Part shown: positions 16,686 through 25,109 of the stretch, piece after piece
How the letters are laid out: the number at the start of each line of letters is the position of its first letter
Numbering within the stretch: the stretch's first letter is position 1
Assembly: GCF_036946125.1 (NCBI RefSeq)
Contig: NZ_JAQIJT010000001.1
Location: 434,001-498,000, forward strand
Direction: 5' to 3'
DNA from: Sphingomonas adhaesiva
GTDB lineage: Bacteria; Pseudomonadota; Alphaproteobacteria; Sphingomonadales; Sphingomonadaceae
DNA: 64,000 nucleotides
Position numbers and translations under genes: made by a program
The notes under the pieces: model-generated
The model's database searches: none
What the model was told of the DNA's origin: nothing
What the model saw: the letters and a program-made list of their open reading frames with translations, nothing else

Positions 16686-17818
16686 CAGTCGATCTTCCTC
16701 TCGCCCACGATCGTCAGCCCGTATCCCTCGAGCCCGACGAGCGTGTGGTGGGTGTTGGTGAGCAGCACCATGTCGTGGACGCCCAGCTCGGCCAGGATCA
16801 TCGCGCCGACGCCGTAATCGCGCAATTCCTCCATATCGACCTTCACCGGCTCGCCCGCCTTGCGGCGCACCGCGGTGGTGAAGGCATCCTCGCGCTGGCG
16901 GTTGACGACGACGATCACCCCGGCGCCTTCGCCCGCGATGATCTCCATCGAGCGCGACAGGATGTCGGAGCGCTCGCTGTCCTCGCCGAACATGTCGGCG
17001 AAGGGGGACAGCGCGTGCATCCGCACCAGCGTCGGGCGGGTGGGGTCGATGCGGCCCTTCACCAGCGCGATCTGCTCGGTCCCCGTCGCCTTGTTGCGAT
17101 AGGCGCGCACGGTCCAGTCGCCGCCCCAGCGGCTGGTGAACGGCGCCTCCGACGCCAGCTCGACCAGATGGTCGTGGCGGCGGCGATAGGCGATCAGGTC
17201 GCGGATCGTGCCGATCTTGAGCGAATGGAGCTGCGCGAAGCCGACGAGGTCGTCGAGCCGCGACATCGTCCCGTCCTCGTTCATGATCTCGCAGATCACG
17301 CCCGAGGGGTTGAGCCCGGCGAGGCGCGAGACGTCGACCGCGGCCTCGGTATGGCCGGCGCGCACCAGCACGCCGCCGTCGCGCGCGACGAGCGGGAAGA
17401 CGTGGCCGGGCGTGACGATGTCCGCCGCGCCCTTCGTCATGTCGATCGCGGTGGCGACGGTGCGCGCGCGATCGGCGGCGGAGATGCCGGTGGTCACCCC
17501 CTCCTTCGCCTCGATCGAGACGGTGAAGGCGGTTTCGTGCCGCGTGCCGTTGTGGCGGCTCATCAGCGGCAGCCCGAGCGCGTCGATGCGCTCCTTGGTC
17601 ATCGCCAGGCAGATGAGGCCGCGGCCGTAGCGTGCCATGAAGTTGATCTTTTCGGGCGTCGCCATCTGCGCCGGGATGACGAGGTCGCCCTCGTTCTCGC
17701 GATCCTCGTCGTCGACCAGGATGAACATCCGGCCGTTGCGTGCCTCCTCGATGATCTCTTCGGGGGAAGACAGGTATCCGTGGCGCAGCCGCGCCAGTTC
17801 CGCAGGCTTAGCGACCAC
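16685..17818 (-). CDS. ribB: 3,4-dihydroxy-2-butanone-4-phosphate synthase RibB with degenerate RibA-like domain
   Basis: Makes the four-carbon precursor of riboflavin from ribulose 5-phosphate. The N-terminal DHBP synthase domain (about residues 1-210) is intact: VDDEDRENEGDL, the MSRHNGTRHETAFTVSIEA substrate loop and GHVFPLVARDGGVLVRAGHTEAAVD. The C-terminal domain (about 215-377) has the GTP cyclohydrolase II fold (VRMHALSPFADMFGED), but the three zinc cysteines of real RibA are absent, so that half should be inactive. The GTG start at 17818 lies inside the 3' end of ribE (11-base overlap). A separate RibA must be encoded elsewhere. Confidence 0.93.
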   Translation of the reverse strand: MVAKPAELARLRHGYLSSPEEIIEEARNGRMFILVDDEDRENEGDLVIPAQMATPEKINFMARYGRGLICLAMTKERIDALGLPLMSRHNGTRHETAFTVSIEAKEGVTTGISAADRARTVATAIDMTKGAADIVTPGHVFPLVARDGGVLVRAGHTEAAVDVSRLAGLNPSGVICEIMNEDGTMSRLDDLVGFAQLHSLKIGTIRDLIAYRRRHDHLVELASEAPFTSRWGGDWTVRAYRNKATGTEQIALVKGRIDPTRPTLVRMHALSPFADMFGEDSERSDILSRSMEIIAGEGAGVIVVVNRQREDAFTTAVRRKAGEPVKVDMEELRDYGVGAMILAELGVHDMVLLTNTHHTLVGLEGYGLTIVGERKID

Positions 17819-18413
17819 GATAATGCTCCATCCGTTGCAGGTAACGCGCCAGCACGTCGATCTCGATATTCACCGCGACGCCCGGCTCCAGCGCGCCCAG
17901 CGTCGTGACCGACCGGGTGTGCGGGATCAGGTTGATCGCGAAACGGGTTCCGCCATCCTCGTCGCGCACGTCGTTGACGGTCAGCGAGACGCCGTCGACC
18001 GTCACCGATCCCTTGGGCGCGAGGAACGGCGCCAGGTCCGGGGTGACGCGAAAGCCGATCCGCTTCGAATCGCCCTCCGCGCACGTGCCGATCACCTCGG
18101 CGATGCCGTCGACATGGCCGGTGACGATATGCCCGCCGAGTTCGTCGCCCAGCTTCATCGCGCGTTCGAGGTTGAGGCGGCGCCCCTCGACCCACTGGCC
18201 CTGTGCGGTGCGGCTGATGGTTTCGCCCGAGACGTCGACCGCGAACCAGTTCGGACCCTTATCCACCACCGTCAGGCAGACGCCCGAGCAGGCGATCGAC
18301 GCGCCCAGGTCGACCGTCTCGGTATCATAGGCGGTGTCGACCACCACGCGCAGGTCGCCGCGCTGCTCGATCTGGCGGATGGTGCCGATGTCGGTGACGA
18401 TGCCGGTGAACAT
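17808..18413 (-). CDS. ribE: Riboflavin synthase alpha subunit
   Basis: Dismutates two lumazine molecules to riboflavin and the ribityl-aminouracil precursor. The 201-residue protein starts MFTGIVTDIGTI and has the two repeated lumazine-binding domains (about 1-95 and 97-195), with IACSGVCLTV in the first and SVTVDGVSLTVND in the second. The open frame extends 16 codons upstream, but MFTGIV is the invariant N terminus. It lies 10 bases downstream of ribD and overlaps ribB. Confidence 0.96.
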   Translation of the reverse strand: MFTGIVTDIGTIRQIEQRGDLRVVVDTAYDTETVDLGASIACSGVCLTVVDKGPNWFAVDVSGETISRTAQGQWVEGRRLNLERAMKLGDELGGHIVTGHVDGIAEVIGTCAEGDSKRIGFRVTPDLAPFLAPKGSVTVDGVSLTVNDVRDEDGGTRFAINLIPHTRSVTTLGALEPGVAVNIEIDVLARYLQRMEHYRGR

Positions 18414-18423
18414 GAACCCTCTC

Positions 18424-19419
18424 TCAGCGCGCCTCGTAGACTTCCAGGCGATCGATGCCAAGCTGGCGCTCGTCGGTCAGCGTCCAGCGCCCGTGCGCGT
18501 CGGGCAGGTCGCCCAGCGCGATGTCGCCCAGCGTGCGCCCGCCGCCGATCAGGATCGGGGCGCGGTAGAGCACAAGCCGGTCGACGAGGTTCGCGCGCAG
18601 GAAGGCGGCGGCGGCGGCGGCACCGCCCTCGATCAGGAGATGGTCGGCTGGGAGGGTGGCGATGTCGGCGGGGTTCTCGATCCAGATGGAGTTACCCTCA
18701 TCCTTCCCTCTCCCGGCGGGAGAGGGAGGGAGGCGCGTAGCGCCGGAAGGGTGAGGGTGACCAGACGACAGCACCACCCGCAGCGGCGCGCGCGCCTCCA
18801 GCCCCGGCAACCGCACGTCGAGCCGCGGGCGATCCGCCTCCCATGTCCCGCGTCCGACCAGGATCGCCTCGTGTCGCGCACGTTCGAGATGCGCGTGCGC
18901 GCGCGCGGGCGCGCCGGTGATCCACTGGCTGCGCCCGTCCGCCATCGACACCGCGCCGTCGAGCGACAGCGCCAGCTTGAGCGTGACATGCGGTCGCCCC
19001 AGCCGTCGCCGCGTCAGGAACCCCGCCATCGCGCGCCGCGCCGCGTCGGCCTCGACCCCGGTGACGACCTCCACCCCGGCGCCGCGCAGCCTTGCGATCC
19101 CCTGCCCGTCGGTGCGCGGATCGGGATCGCGCAGCGCCACCACCACGCGCGCCACCCCGCTGGCCGCCAGCAGGTCCGCGCAGGCGGGGCCGCGCGGGGA
19201 GACGTGCGCGCATGGTTCCAGCGTGACATAGGCGGTGCCGCCGCGCGCCGCCTCCCCCGCCTGCGCGAGCGCCATCGCCTCGGCATGCGGGCGCCCGCCG
19301 GGCTGGGTCCAGCCGCGCCCGACGACGCGACCCTCGCCTGCGACGATCACGCATCCGACATTCGGGTTGGGCGCGGTCCGCCCGCGCGTCCGCTCGCCGA
19401 TCGCGAGCGCGGCGCGCAT
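18424..19419 (-). CDS. ribD: Bifunctional pyrimidine deaminase/reductase RibD, with in-frame repeat insertion
   Basis: Carries out the deamination and side-chain reduction of the riboflavin pyrimidine intermediate. The N-terminal deaminase domain has the zinc ligands H45 (GGRPHAEAMAL), C70 (LEPCAH) and C80. The reductase domain runs from about residue 150, with KLALSLDGAVSMADGRSQWITG and LLIEGGAAAAAAF. Residues about 220-243 are encoded by a palindromic repeat (18691-18761) that keeps the frame open. The ATG at 19419 is chosen; an in-frame CTG at 19440 overlapping the upstream stop is possible. First enzyme gene of the rib operon; no FMN riboswitch is visible upstream. Confidence 0.92.
   Translation of the reverse strand: MRAALAIGERTRGRTAPNPNVGCVIVAGEGRVVGRGWTQPGGRPHAEAMALAQAGEAARGGTAYVTLEPCAHVSPRGPACADLLAASGVARVVVALRDPDPRTDGQGIARLRGAGVEVVTGVEADAARRAMAGFLTRRRLGRPHVTLKLALSLDGAVSMADGRSQWITGAPARAHAHLERARHEAILVGRGTWEADRPRLDVRLPGLEARAPLRVVLSSGHPHPSGATRLPPSPAGRGKDEGNSIWIENPADIATLPADHLLIEGGAAAAAAFLRANLVDRLVLYRAPILIGGGRTLGDIALGDLPDAHGRWTLTDERQLGIDRLEVYEAR
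18691..18761. repeat. Palindromic repeat (family D) inside ribD
   Basis: Outer arms GTTACCCTCATCCTTCC and GGAAGGGTGAGGGTGAC pair with two mismatches. Inside are the palindromes CTCTCCCGGCGGGAGAG and GGCGCGTAGCGCC. A related copy lies between genes at about 25903-25972. Here the element is read through as protein within the reductase domain of RibD. Confidence 0.85.
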
Positions 19420-19436
19420 CCAGCGCGGATCGTGGG

Positions 19437-19784
19437 TCAGATGCCCATCTTCGTCAGCTTGTCGTCGAGCCGCTTGAACGAGGCGCGCGTCGCGTCCTGC
19501 CTCTTCTTCAGCTCGGCCAGCTCGGCGTCCTTCTTCACCTGATCGATCTTCTGCTGCGCGACGATCTGCGCATCGGTGCGGTCCAGCCGCCATTGCTGGA
19601 CGTAGACGATCTGCGGCTTGTACTCCTTTTCCATGTAGGAGTCCTTGGCGAAGGCGTAGATCAGGAACAGCGTCACCGCGATCGCGGCGACGAGGAACCA
19701 CCATTCGTGACGCTCGCGCGTGGTCAGGAAATAGCGCAGGTCCGACCAGGCGCGGACGGGCGACATGCGGGACAGGAAGGTCAT
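19437..19784 (-). CDS. Small single-pass membrane protein with charged coiled-coil tail
   Basis: A 115-residue protein of no recognised family. A basic N terminus (about residues 1-35) is followed by one transmembrane helix (about 37-57; WWFLVAAIAVTLFLIYAFA), then a charged helical tail rich in Lys, Asp, Glu and Gln (about 75-112) likely to form a coiled coil. The ATG at 19784 (MTFLSRM) or 19766 (MSPVRAW) may start it. It lies directly upstream of ribD, 17 bases from its ATG, so may be the first gene of the operon. Confidence 0.65.
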   Translation of the reverse strand: MTFLSRMSPVRAWSDLRYFLTTRERHEWWFLVAAIAVTLFLIYAFAKDSYMEKEYKPQIVYVQQWRLDRTDAQIVAQQKIDQVKKDAELAELKKRQDATRASFKRLDDKLTKMGI

Positions 19785-19813
19785 ACGGGCGAATATAGGA
19801 ACCTCGCGTCCCG

Positions 19814-19894
19814 ACGTCATCCCGGACGTGATCCGGGATCCCGCTGCTCTCCGACCGAAAAAGCGGGACCCCGGGTCAAGCCCGGGGTGACGAC
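19814..19894. repeat. Family A palindromic repeat at the 3' end of gltX
   Basis: GTCATCCCGGACGTGATCC, GGGATCCCGCT, AGCGGGACCCCGGGTCAAG and CCCGGGGTGACGA form the full inverted repeat. It overlaps the last codons of gltX, and the gltX stop codon (19876-19878) lies inside it. Confidence 0.85.
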
Positions 19895-21216
19895 ATATCC
19901 AGCCGCGCCAGCGCGCGCTCCCGGCCGATCAGCGGCAGGAGCGCGGCCATGTCGGGGCCGTGGTCGCGCCCGGTCAGCGCGCGGCGCAGCGGCAGGAACA
20001 GCGGCTTGCCCTTGCGCCCCGTCGCCTCCTTCAGCGCCGCAGTCAGCACGTGCCACGGGTCGCCGGCCCAGTCGATCGTCGCGGCCAATCCCGCCGCCTG
20101 CGCCAGATAGGCGGCGTCCTCGCCCGGTGGCGGGGGGGCGATCGGACCCTCGATCACCTGCCACCAGTCGCGGGCCTCCGCGACGGTGGACAGATTGGGG
20201 CGCACCGCTTCCCACACCGCGCGGTCCATCCCCGCGGGCAGGCGATCGGCGACGGCGTCGAACGGCAGCTGGTGGACGATGCGGGCATTGACCTGCGCCA
20301 GCTCGTGCTCGTCGAAGCGCGCGGGCGCGCGGCCGAAGTGCGCGAAGTCGAACGCGGCGACCAGCGGGGCGGGATCGACCACCGCGTCGACCGGCTGGCT
20401 GGTGCCCAGCCGCGCCAGCAGCGAGCGGAGCGCGGCGGGCTCGATGCCGTCGTCGCGCAGCGCGTCCATCCCCAGGCTGCCGAGCCGCTTCGACAATTTG
20501 CCCTCCGCCCCCGTCAGCAGCGCCTCGTGCGCGAAGGCGGGCGGCGTGGCCCCCATCGCGGCGAACATCTGCAGCTGGAGCGCGGTGTTGGTGACGTGAT
20601 CCTCGCCGCGCACGACATGGGTGATGCCGAGGTTCGCGTCGTCGATGACCGAGGGGAGCAGGTACAGCCACGATCCGTCGGCGCGGCGGATCACGGGGTC
20701 GCTCTGCGTCCGCGGATCGAACGACTGGGGGCCCCGGATCAGATCGTCCCATGCCATCGGTACGGCGTGATCGAGGCGGAAGCGCCAGTGCGGGCGCACG
20801 CCATCGGCCTCCAGCGCCGCGCGGTCCGCGTCGCTCAGCGCCAGCGCGGCGCGGTCGTAGATCGGCGGCAGCCCGCGCCCGCGCAGGATCTTGCGCTTGA
20901 GGTCGAGCTCCTGCGCGGTCTCGTAGGCGGGATAGACATGGCCCGCCGCGCGCAGCCGTTCGAACACCGCCTCGTAGCGGTCGAAGCGGGCCGACTGGCG
21001 CACCTCCGCGTCCGGATGCAGCCCCAGCCAGGCGAGGTCGGCGCGGATCGCCTCGACGAACCGTTCCTCGCTGCGCTCCGCATCGGTATCGTCGATCCGC
21101 AGCACGAAGCGCCCGCCGTGGCGGCGCGCCTGCATCCAGTTGTGGAGCGCGGCGCGGATGTTGCCGACGTGCAGGTGGCCGGTGGGGGAGGGGGCGAAGC
21201 GGGTCGTGACGGTCAT
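19876..21216 (-). CDS. gltX: Glutamyl-tRNA synthetase
   Basis: Class I aminoacyl-tRNA synthetase charging tRNA-Glu. The 446-residue protein starts MTVTTRFAPSPTGHLHVGN (HIGH motif region), has LRIDDTDAERSEE, HVVRGEDHVTNT, and EGKLSKRLG as the KMSKS variant. The C-terminal anticodon-binding helical part follows (about 290-440). Length is in the range of short alphaproteobacterial GluRS. The last residues, MSSPRA, and the stop are encoded by the dispersed repeat, so the native C terminus has been replaced or extended. Divergent from prs with 75 bases between. Confidence 0.93.
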   Translation of the reverse strand: MTVTTRFAPSPTGHLHVGNIRAALHNWMQARRHGGRFVLRIDDTDAERSEERFVEAIRADLAWLGLHPDAEVRQSARFDRYEAVFERLRAAGHVYPAYETAQELDLKRKILRGRGLPPIYDRAALALSDADRAALEADGVRPHWRFRLDHAVPMAWDDLIRGPQSFDPRTQSDPVIRRADGSWLYLLPSVIDDANLGITHVVRGEDHVTNTALQLQMFAAMGATPPAFAHEALLTGAEGKLSKRLGSLGMDALRDDGIEPAALRSLLARLGTSQPVDAVVDPAPLVAAFDFAHFGRAPARFDEHELAQVNARIVHQLPFDAVADRLPAGMDRAVWEAVRPNLSTVAEARDWWQVIEGPIAPPPPGEDAAYLAQAAGLAATIDWAGDPWHVLTAALKEATGRKGKPLFLPLRRALTGRDHGPDMAALLPLIGRERALARLDMSSPRA

Positions 21217-21291
21217 GCCGGGGGCTTAGGCCTTGGGTCTTCCCCTATCCACCCCCTCGAATTAAGGCGGGCCGCGAAAGGGTGCTCTGCC

Positions 21292-22227
21292 ATGAAACTG
21301 ATGACCGGCAATTCCAACCTGCCGCTGGCGCGCGCGATCTCCGCCTATCTGGAGGTGCCGCTGACCGAGGCGCTGGTGCGCCGGTTCGCCGACGAGGAGA
21401 TCTTCGTCGAGATCATGGAGAACGTCCGCGGCGAGGATGCGTTCGTGGTCCAGTCGACCAGCTATCCCGCCAACGACAATCTGATGGAGCTGCTCATCAT
21501 GATCGACGCGCTGAAGCGCGCGTCGGCGAAGCGGATCACCGCGGTGGTGCCCTATTTCGGCTACGCGCGGCAGGACCGGAAGCCCGGGCCGCGCACGCCC
21601 ATTTCTGCCAAGCTGGTCGCCAACCTCATCACTACCGCGGGGGCGGACCGGGTGCTGTCGGTCGACCTTCACGCCGGGCAGATCCAGGGCTTCTTCGACA
21701 TCCCGACCGACAATCTCTTCGCCGCGCCGGTGATGAGCGCGGACATCCGCTCGCGCTTCGGCGAGAAGAACCTGATGGTCGTCTCCCCCGACGTCGGCGG
21801 CGTGGTGCGCGCGCGCGCTCTCTCCAAGCGGCTCGACAACGCGCCGCTGGCGATCGTCGACAAGCGGCGCGAGCGGGCGGGCGAGTCGGAGGTGATGAAC
21901 ATCATCGGCGACGTCGAGGGGCGCTTCTGCATCCTGATCGACGATATCGTCGATTCGGCGGGGACGCTGTGCAATGCCGCCGCGGCGCTGAAGGAAGCGG
22001 GCGCGGAGGATGTCGTCGCCTATGTCACCCACGGCGTGCTGTCGGGCGGCGCGGTGGCGCGGGTCGAGGGGTCGGCGCTGCACGAGCTGGTCATCACCGA
22101 TTCGATCGGCAATCAGGACGCGATCAAGGGCGCGGCGAAGATTCGCCATCTGACGATCGCGCCACTGCTGGCGGAAGCGATCCGGCGGATCGCGGACGAA
22201 TCGAGCGTGTCTTCGCTCTTCGATTAA
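21292..22227 (+). CDS. prs: Ribose-phosphate pyrophosphokinase
   Basis: Makes phosphoribosyl pyrophosphate from ribose 5-phosphate and ATP, for purine, pyrimidine, His, Trp and NAD synthesis. The 311-residue protein has RFADEEIFVEI, the catalytic flexible loop after YFGYARQDRK, the SVDLHAGQIQGFFDIPTDN metal region and the PRPP-binding loop CILIDDIVDSAGTLCNAA. Length and motifs are standard. The ATG at 21292 is the only one that gives the family N terminus MKLMTGNSN. Confidence 0.97.
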   Translation: MKLMTGNSNLPLARAISAYLEVPLTEALVRRFADEEIFVEIMENVRGEDAFVVQSTSYPANDNLMELLIMIDALKRASAKRITAVVPYFGYARQDRKPGPRTPISAKLVANLITTAGADRVLSVDLHAGQIQGFFDIPTDNLFAAPVMSADIRSRFGEKNLMVVSPDVGGVVRARALSKRLDNAPLAIVDKRRERAGESEVMNIIGDVEGRFCILIDDIVDSAGTLCNAAAALKEAGAEDVVAYVTHGVLSGGAVARVEGSALHELVITDSIGNQDAIKGAAKIRHLTIAPLLAEAIRRIADESSVSSLFD

Positions 22228-22589
22228 GGCATCGGACGCGAGGGCGCGCGAGCGTCAAACGCAACACAAAGCGATCCGCCCGGCCGGCGCGCCGCAGGCG
22301 AGTCCGACAAGCCTGTCCTGAGTTTCCGGCGCGTCGCCCCAGCCACACCGGCATCCCCGCGCAGGCGGGGATCCAGACGCGCAGGCCTCCGCGAAGGCCG
22401 CGACGTCAGCGGTTCTGGATTCCCGCCTTCGCGGGAATGACAAGGTGTGTGGTGCAAAACCCGCCGCGGCAAAGCCGCCCTTCGACTGCCTGCCAAGGCA
22501 GGCGCTCAGGACAGGCTATGTCGGACGGGTTCGGGGATGCCGACCCGCCGGCCGGTCGATCGGTTCGCTGTGCGATCGGCGCTACGCGC
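22228..22589. repeat. 362-base non-coding gap of nested inverted repeats (families C and F)
   Basis: No coding region is seen. Three nested inverted pairs fill the gap. The outermost is CGATCCGCCCGGCCGGCG (from about 22272) with CGCCGGCCGGTCGATCG (about 22547-22562). Next are GTCCGACAAGCCTGTCCTG (22302-22320) and CAGGACAGGCTATGTCGGAC (22507-22526). Innermost are CACACC (from about 22344) and GGTGTG (about 22444), enclosing GGATTCCCGCCTTCGCGGG, a repeat type (family C) also seen at about 33881-33910. Lies between convergent prs and the PilZ gene. Confidence 0.8.
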
Positions 22590-22925
22590 CTACCGATTCG
22601 ACAGCGCGACGATATGATCGAACACCGCCGGGTGCAGCGGCTTCGAGAAGGCGCAGCCGTAGCGCGTCTTGTCGCGCCATGCGACCACCGCCTCCAGCGC
22701 GGCGAGCCCCGGCAGCGTCAGCCACACGGTCGTGCCCGGCCACAGGGTGAAGCTGGTCTGCGCACGAAAGCCGGTGACCGACAGGTCGATCACGTCGATC
22801 TCGAACCGCGTCGTCCCGCGATCGCGCAGGTGCGCACGCATCGTCACCGCCCGGCGCAGCGCGTGGCGGCTTTCCTCCGATTCCGAATCGGCGGACGTGG
22901 TGGGGAACGGGATCGCCTTTTCCAT
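22590..22925 (-). CDS. PilZ-domain protein
   Basis: A 111-residue protein consisting of one PilZ domain, a fold that usually binds cyclic di-GMP. The RxxxR-like motif lies in HALRRAVTMRAHLR (about 24-38) and the second motif is DLSVTGF (about 50-56), close to the D/NxSxxG consensus. It may regulate motility or exopolysaccharide in response to c-di-GMP. The ATG at 22925 begins MEKAIPF; an in-frame start 13 codons upstream is less likely. It lies 25 bases downstream of crtZ, same strand. Confidence 0.85.
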   Translation of the reverse strand: MEKAIPFPTTSADSESEESRHALRRAVTMRAHLRDRGTTRFEIDVIDLSVTGFRAQTSFTLWPGTTVWLTLPGLAALEAVVAWRDKTRYGCAFSKPLHPAVFDHIVALSNR

Positions 22926-22950
22926 GACCCCGGACCCTGCCAGCGGACGG

Positions 22951-23475
22951 TTAATCTTCTGCAAACGCGGGTGTGGCGGTGCCCGTCGAGCGTCTCACCC
23001 CGGCACGCCCGCGCCGCTTCAGCTCGGCCTTCAGATCCTCCGGGCGCGGCGCGACCAGGAAGCCGAAGCTGACGTTGCCCTCGCGGGTCTCGACGACATG
23101 GTGCAGCCGGTGCGCCTGGACGATCCGCTTCATGTAGCGCGACGTCGGCAGATAGCGCGTCGGCAGGCGGCGGTGGACGATCACGTCGTGGAACCCGAAA
23201 TAGATCGCGCCATACGCCGCGATCCCCGCGCCGATCCAGGTGAACCCCGGCCACCAGCCCAGCTGCACGCCGCCGAGCAGCAGCACGATCGACGGCACCG
23301 CGAAGATGACCGCGTAGAGGTCGTTCAGCTCCCAGTTGCCGGTGCGCGGGCGATGGTGGCTTTCGTGCAGGAACCAGCCGGGCCCGTGCATGACCCAGCG
23401 GTGCATGACATAGGCGAAACCCTCCATCAGCGCGACGGTGAGGAGGAAAAGGAGTGTGGCGGCCCACCAGGACAT
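22951..23475 (-). CDS. crtZ: Beta-carotene hydroxylase (CrtZ family)
   Basis: Membrane di-iron hydroxylase that adds hydroxyl groups to beta-ionone rings, giving zeaxanthin-type carotenoids such as sphingomonad nostoxanthin precursors. The 174-residue protein has the histidine clusters HRWVMH (25-30), HESHH (about 37-41), HDVIVH and HRLHH, and four hydrophobic segments. The ATG at 23475 gives the normal N terminus MSWWAATLLFLL. Divergent from lysS, whose start is only 49 bases away. No other carotenoid gene lies in the window. Confidence 0.92.
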   Translation of the reverse strand: MSWWAATLLFLLTVALMEGFAYVMHRWVMHGPGWFLHESHHRPRTGNWELNDLYAVIFAVPSIVLLLGGVQLGWWPGFTWIGAGIAAYGAIYFGFHDVIVHRRLPTRYLPTSRYMKRIVQAHRLHHVVETREGNVSFGFLVAPRPEDLKAELKRRGRAGVRRSTGTATPAFAED

Positions 23476-23524
23476 GCGCGCGATATAGCCATCCTGCGGA
23501 CCAATCGCTACGTCGCAGCGCATC

Positions 23525-25102
23525 ATGACCGACGATATCCGCACCGCCGCCCTCGAATCCAAGGCCTGGCCGTATGAGGAGGCGCGCAAGCTCCTCAAGC
23601 GCTATCCCGACGGCAAGATGGATGGTGCGCCGATCCTGTTCGAGACCGGCTACGGCCCGTCGGGGCTGCCGCATATCGGCACCTTCAACGAGGTGCTGCG
23701 CACCACGATGGTGCGCAACGCCTTCCACGCCCTGTCGGACCAGCCGACGCGGCTGATCGCGTTCAGCGACGATATGGACGGGCTGCGCAAGGTGCCCGAC
23801 AACGTCCCCAACGGCGACATGCTGCGCGAATTCCTGGGCAAGCCGCTGACGAAGATCCCCGATCCGTTCGGGAAGTTCGACAGCTTCGCTGCGCACAACA
23901 ATGCGATGCTGCGCGATTTCCTCGACCGCTACGGCTTCGATTACGAATTCGCGTCCTCGACCGACTATTACACCTCCGGCCGGTTCGACGACGCGATCCG
24001 CGGCGTGCTGCGGCATTGGCGGGGGGTGATGGACGTCATGCTGCCGACGCTGCGCGCGGAGCGGCGCGCGACCTATTCGCCGGTGCTGCCGATCAGCCCG
24101 ACGACGGGCGTCGTGCTGCAGGTGCCGGTCGAGGTGGTGGATGCCGACGCGGGCACGATCGCCTTCGTCGACGAGGACGGCGAGCGGGTCGTCCAGTCTG
24201 CGCTGGGGGGATTGAGCAAGCTCCAGTGGAAGGTCGACTGGGCGATGCGCTGGGTGGCACTCGGCGTCGATTACGAGATGGCGGGCAAGGACCTGATCGA
24301 TTCGGTGGTCCAGTCGTCGAAGATCGCGCGCGTGCTGGGCGGGCGCCCGCCGGAGGGCTTCAATTACGAGATGTTCCTCGACGAAAAGGGCGAGAAGATC
24401 TCCAAGTCGAAAGGCAACGGCCTGTCGATCGAGCAATGGCTGACCTATGGCCCGGAGGAAAGCCTCGCCTTCTACATCTACCGCGAGCCCAAGAAGGCCA
24501 AGCAGCTCCACATGGGCGTGATCCCGCGTGCGGTGGACGATTACTGGCAGTTCCGCGGCAATTATGCGGGGCAGGCGGTGAAGGAGCGGCTCGGCAACCC
24601 GGTACACCACGTCCACGACGGCACGCTGCCGGCGGGCACGCTGCCGGTGACGTTCGGGCTGCTGCTCAACCTGGTCGGGGTGATGGGCGAGGGCGCGACC
24701 CGCGAACAGGTGTGGGCGTATCTGGCGAACTATGTCGCGGATGCGACGCCCGCGGCCTATCCCGAGCTGGACCGGCTGATAGGCCATGCGCTGGCCTATC
24801 ACCGCGACGTGATCGCCCCGACGCTGTCGCGGCGCGCGCCCGAAGGAGTCGAGGTCGCGGCGCTGGAGCGGCTCGACGCCGATTTGGCCACTCTGGGCGA
24901 GGAGGCGAGCGCGGAGGACATCCAGAACGCGGTCTATGAGATCGGCAAGACGGGCGGGTTCGCGGAACTGCGCGACTGGTTCAAGGCGCTGTACGAGACG
25001 CTGCTGGGCTCGAGCCAGGGGCCGCGGATGGGGAGCTTCATCCGGCTGTACGGGGTCGCGAACACGAGGAAGCTGATCGCCGAGGCGCTGGGGAAGGCGT
25101 AA
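23525..25102 (+). CDS. lysS: Lysyl-tRNA synthetase, class I
   Basis: Charges tRNA-Lys. This is the class I (archaeal-type) enzyme found in many alphaproteobacteria instead of the class II form. The 525-residue protein has the HIGH-type motif GLPHIGTFNEV (about residues 42-52), KISKSKGN as the KMSKS signature (about 292-299), and the C-terminal helical anticodon-binding domain. Start at 23525 fits the family. Divergent from crtZ. Confidence 0.95.
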   Translation: MTDDIRTAALESKAWPYEEARKLLKRYPDGKMDGAPILFETGYGPSGLPHIGTFNEVLRTTMVRNAFHALSDQPTRLIAFSDDMDGLRKVPDNVPNGDMLREFLGKPLTKIPDPFGKFDSFAAHNNAMLRDFLDRYGFDYEFASSTDYYTSGRFDDAIRGVLRHWRGVMDVMLPTLRAERRATYSPVLPISPTTGVVLQVPVEVVDADAGTIAFVDEDGERVVQSALGGLSKLQWKVDWAMRWVALGVDYEMAGKDLIDSVVQSSKIARVLGGRPPEGFNYEMFLDEKGEKISKSKGNGLSIEQWLTYGPEESLAFYIYREPKKAKQLHMGVIPRAVDDYWQFRGNYAGQAVKERLGNPVHHVHDGTLPAGTLPVTFGLLLNLVGVMGEGATREQVWAYLANYVADATPAAYPELDRLIGHALAYHRDVIAPTLSRRAPEGVEVAALERLDADLATLGEEASAEDIQNAVYEIGKTGGFAELRDWFKALYETLLGSSQGPRMGSFIRLYGVANTRKLIAEALGKA

Positions 25103-25109
25103 CGCGCGC

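Noticed and set aside
19785..19813. FMN riboswitch before the riboflavin operon
   Set aside because: None of the conserved RFN-element blocks is visible upstream of ribD or the small gene.
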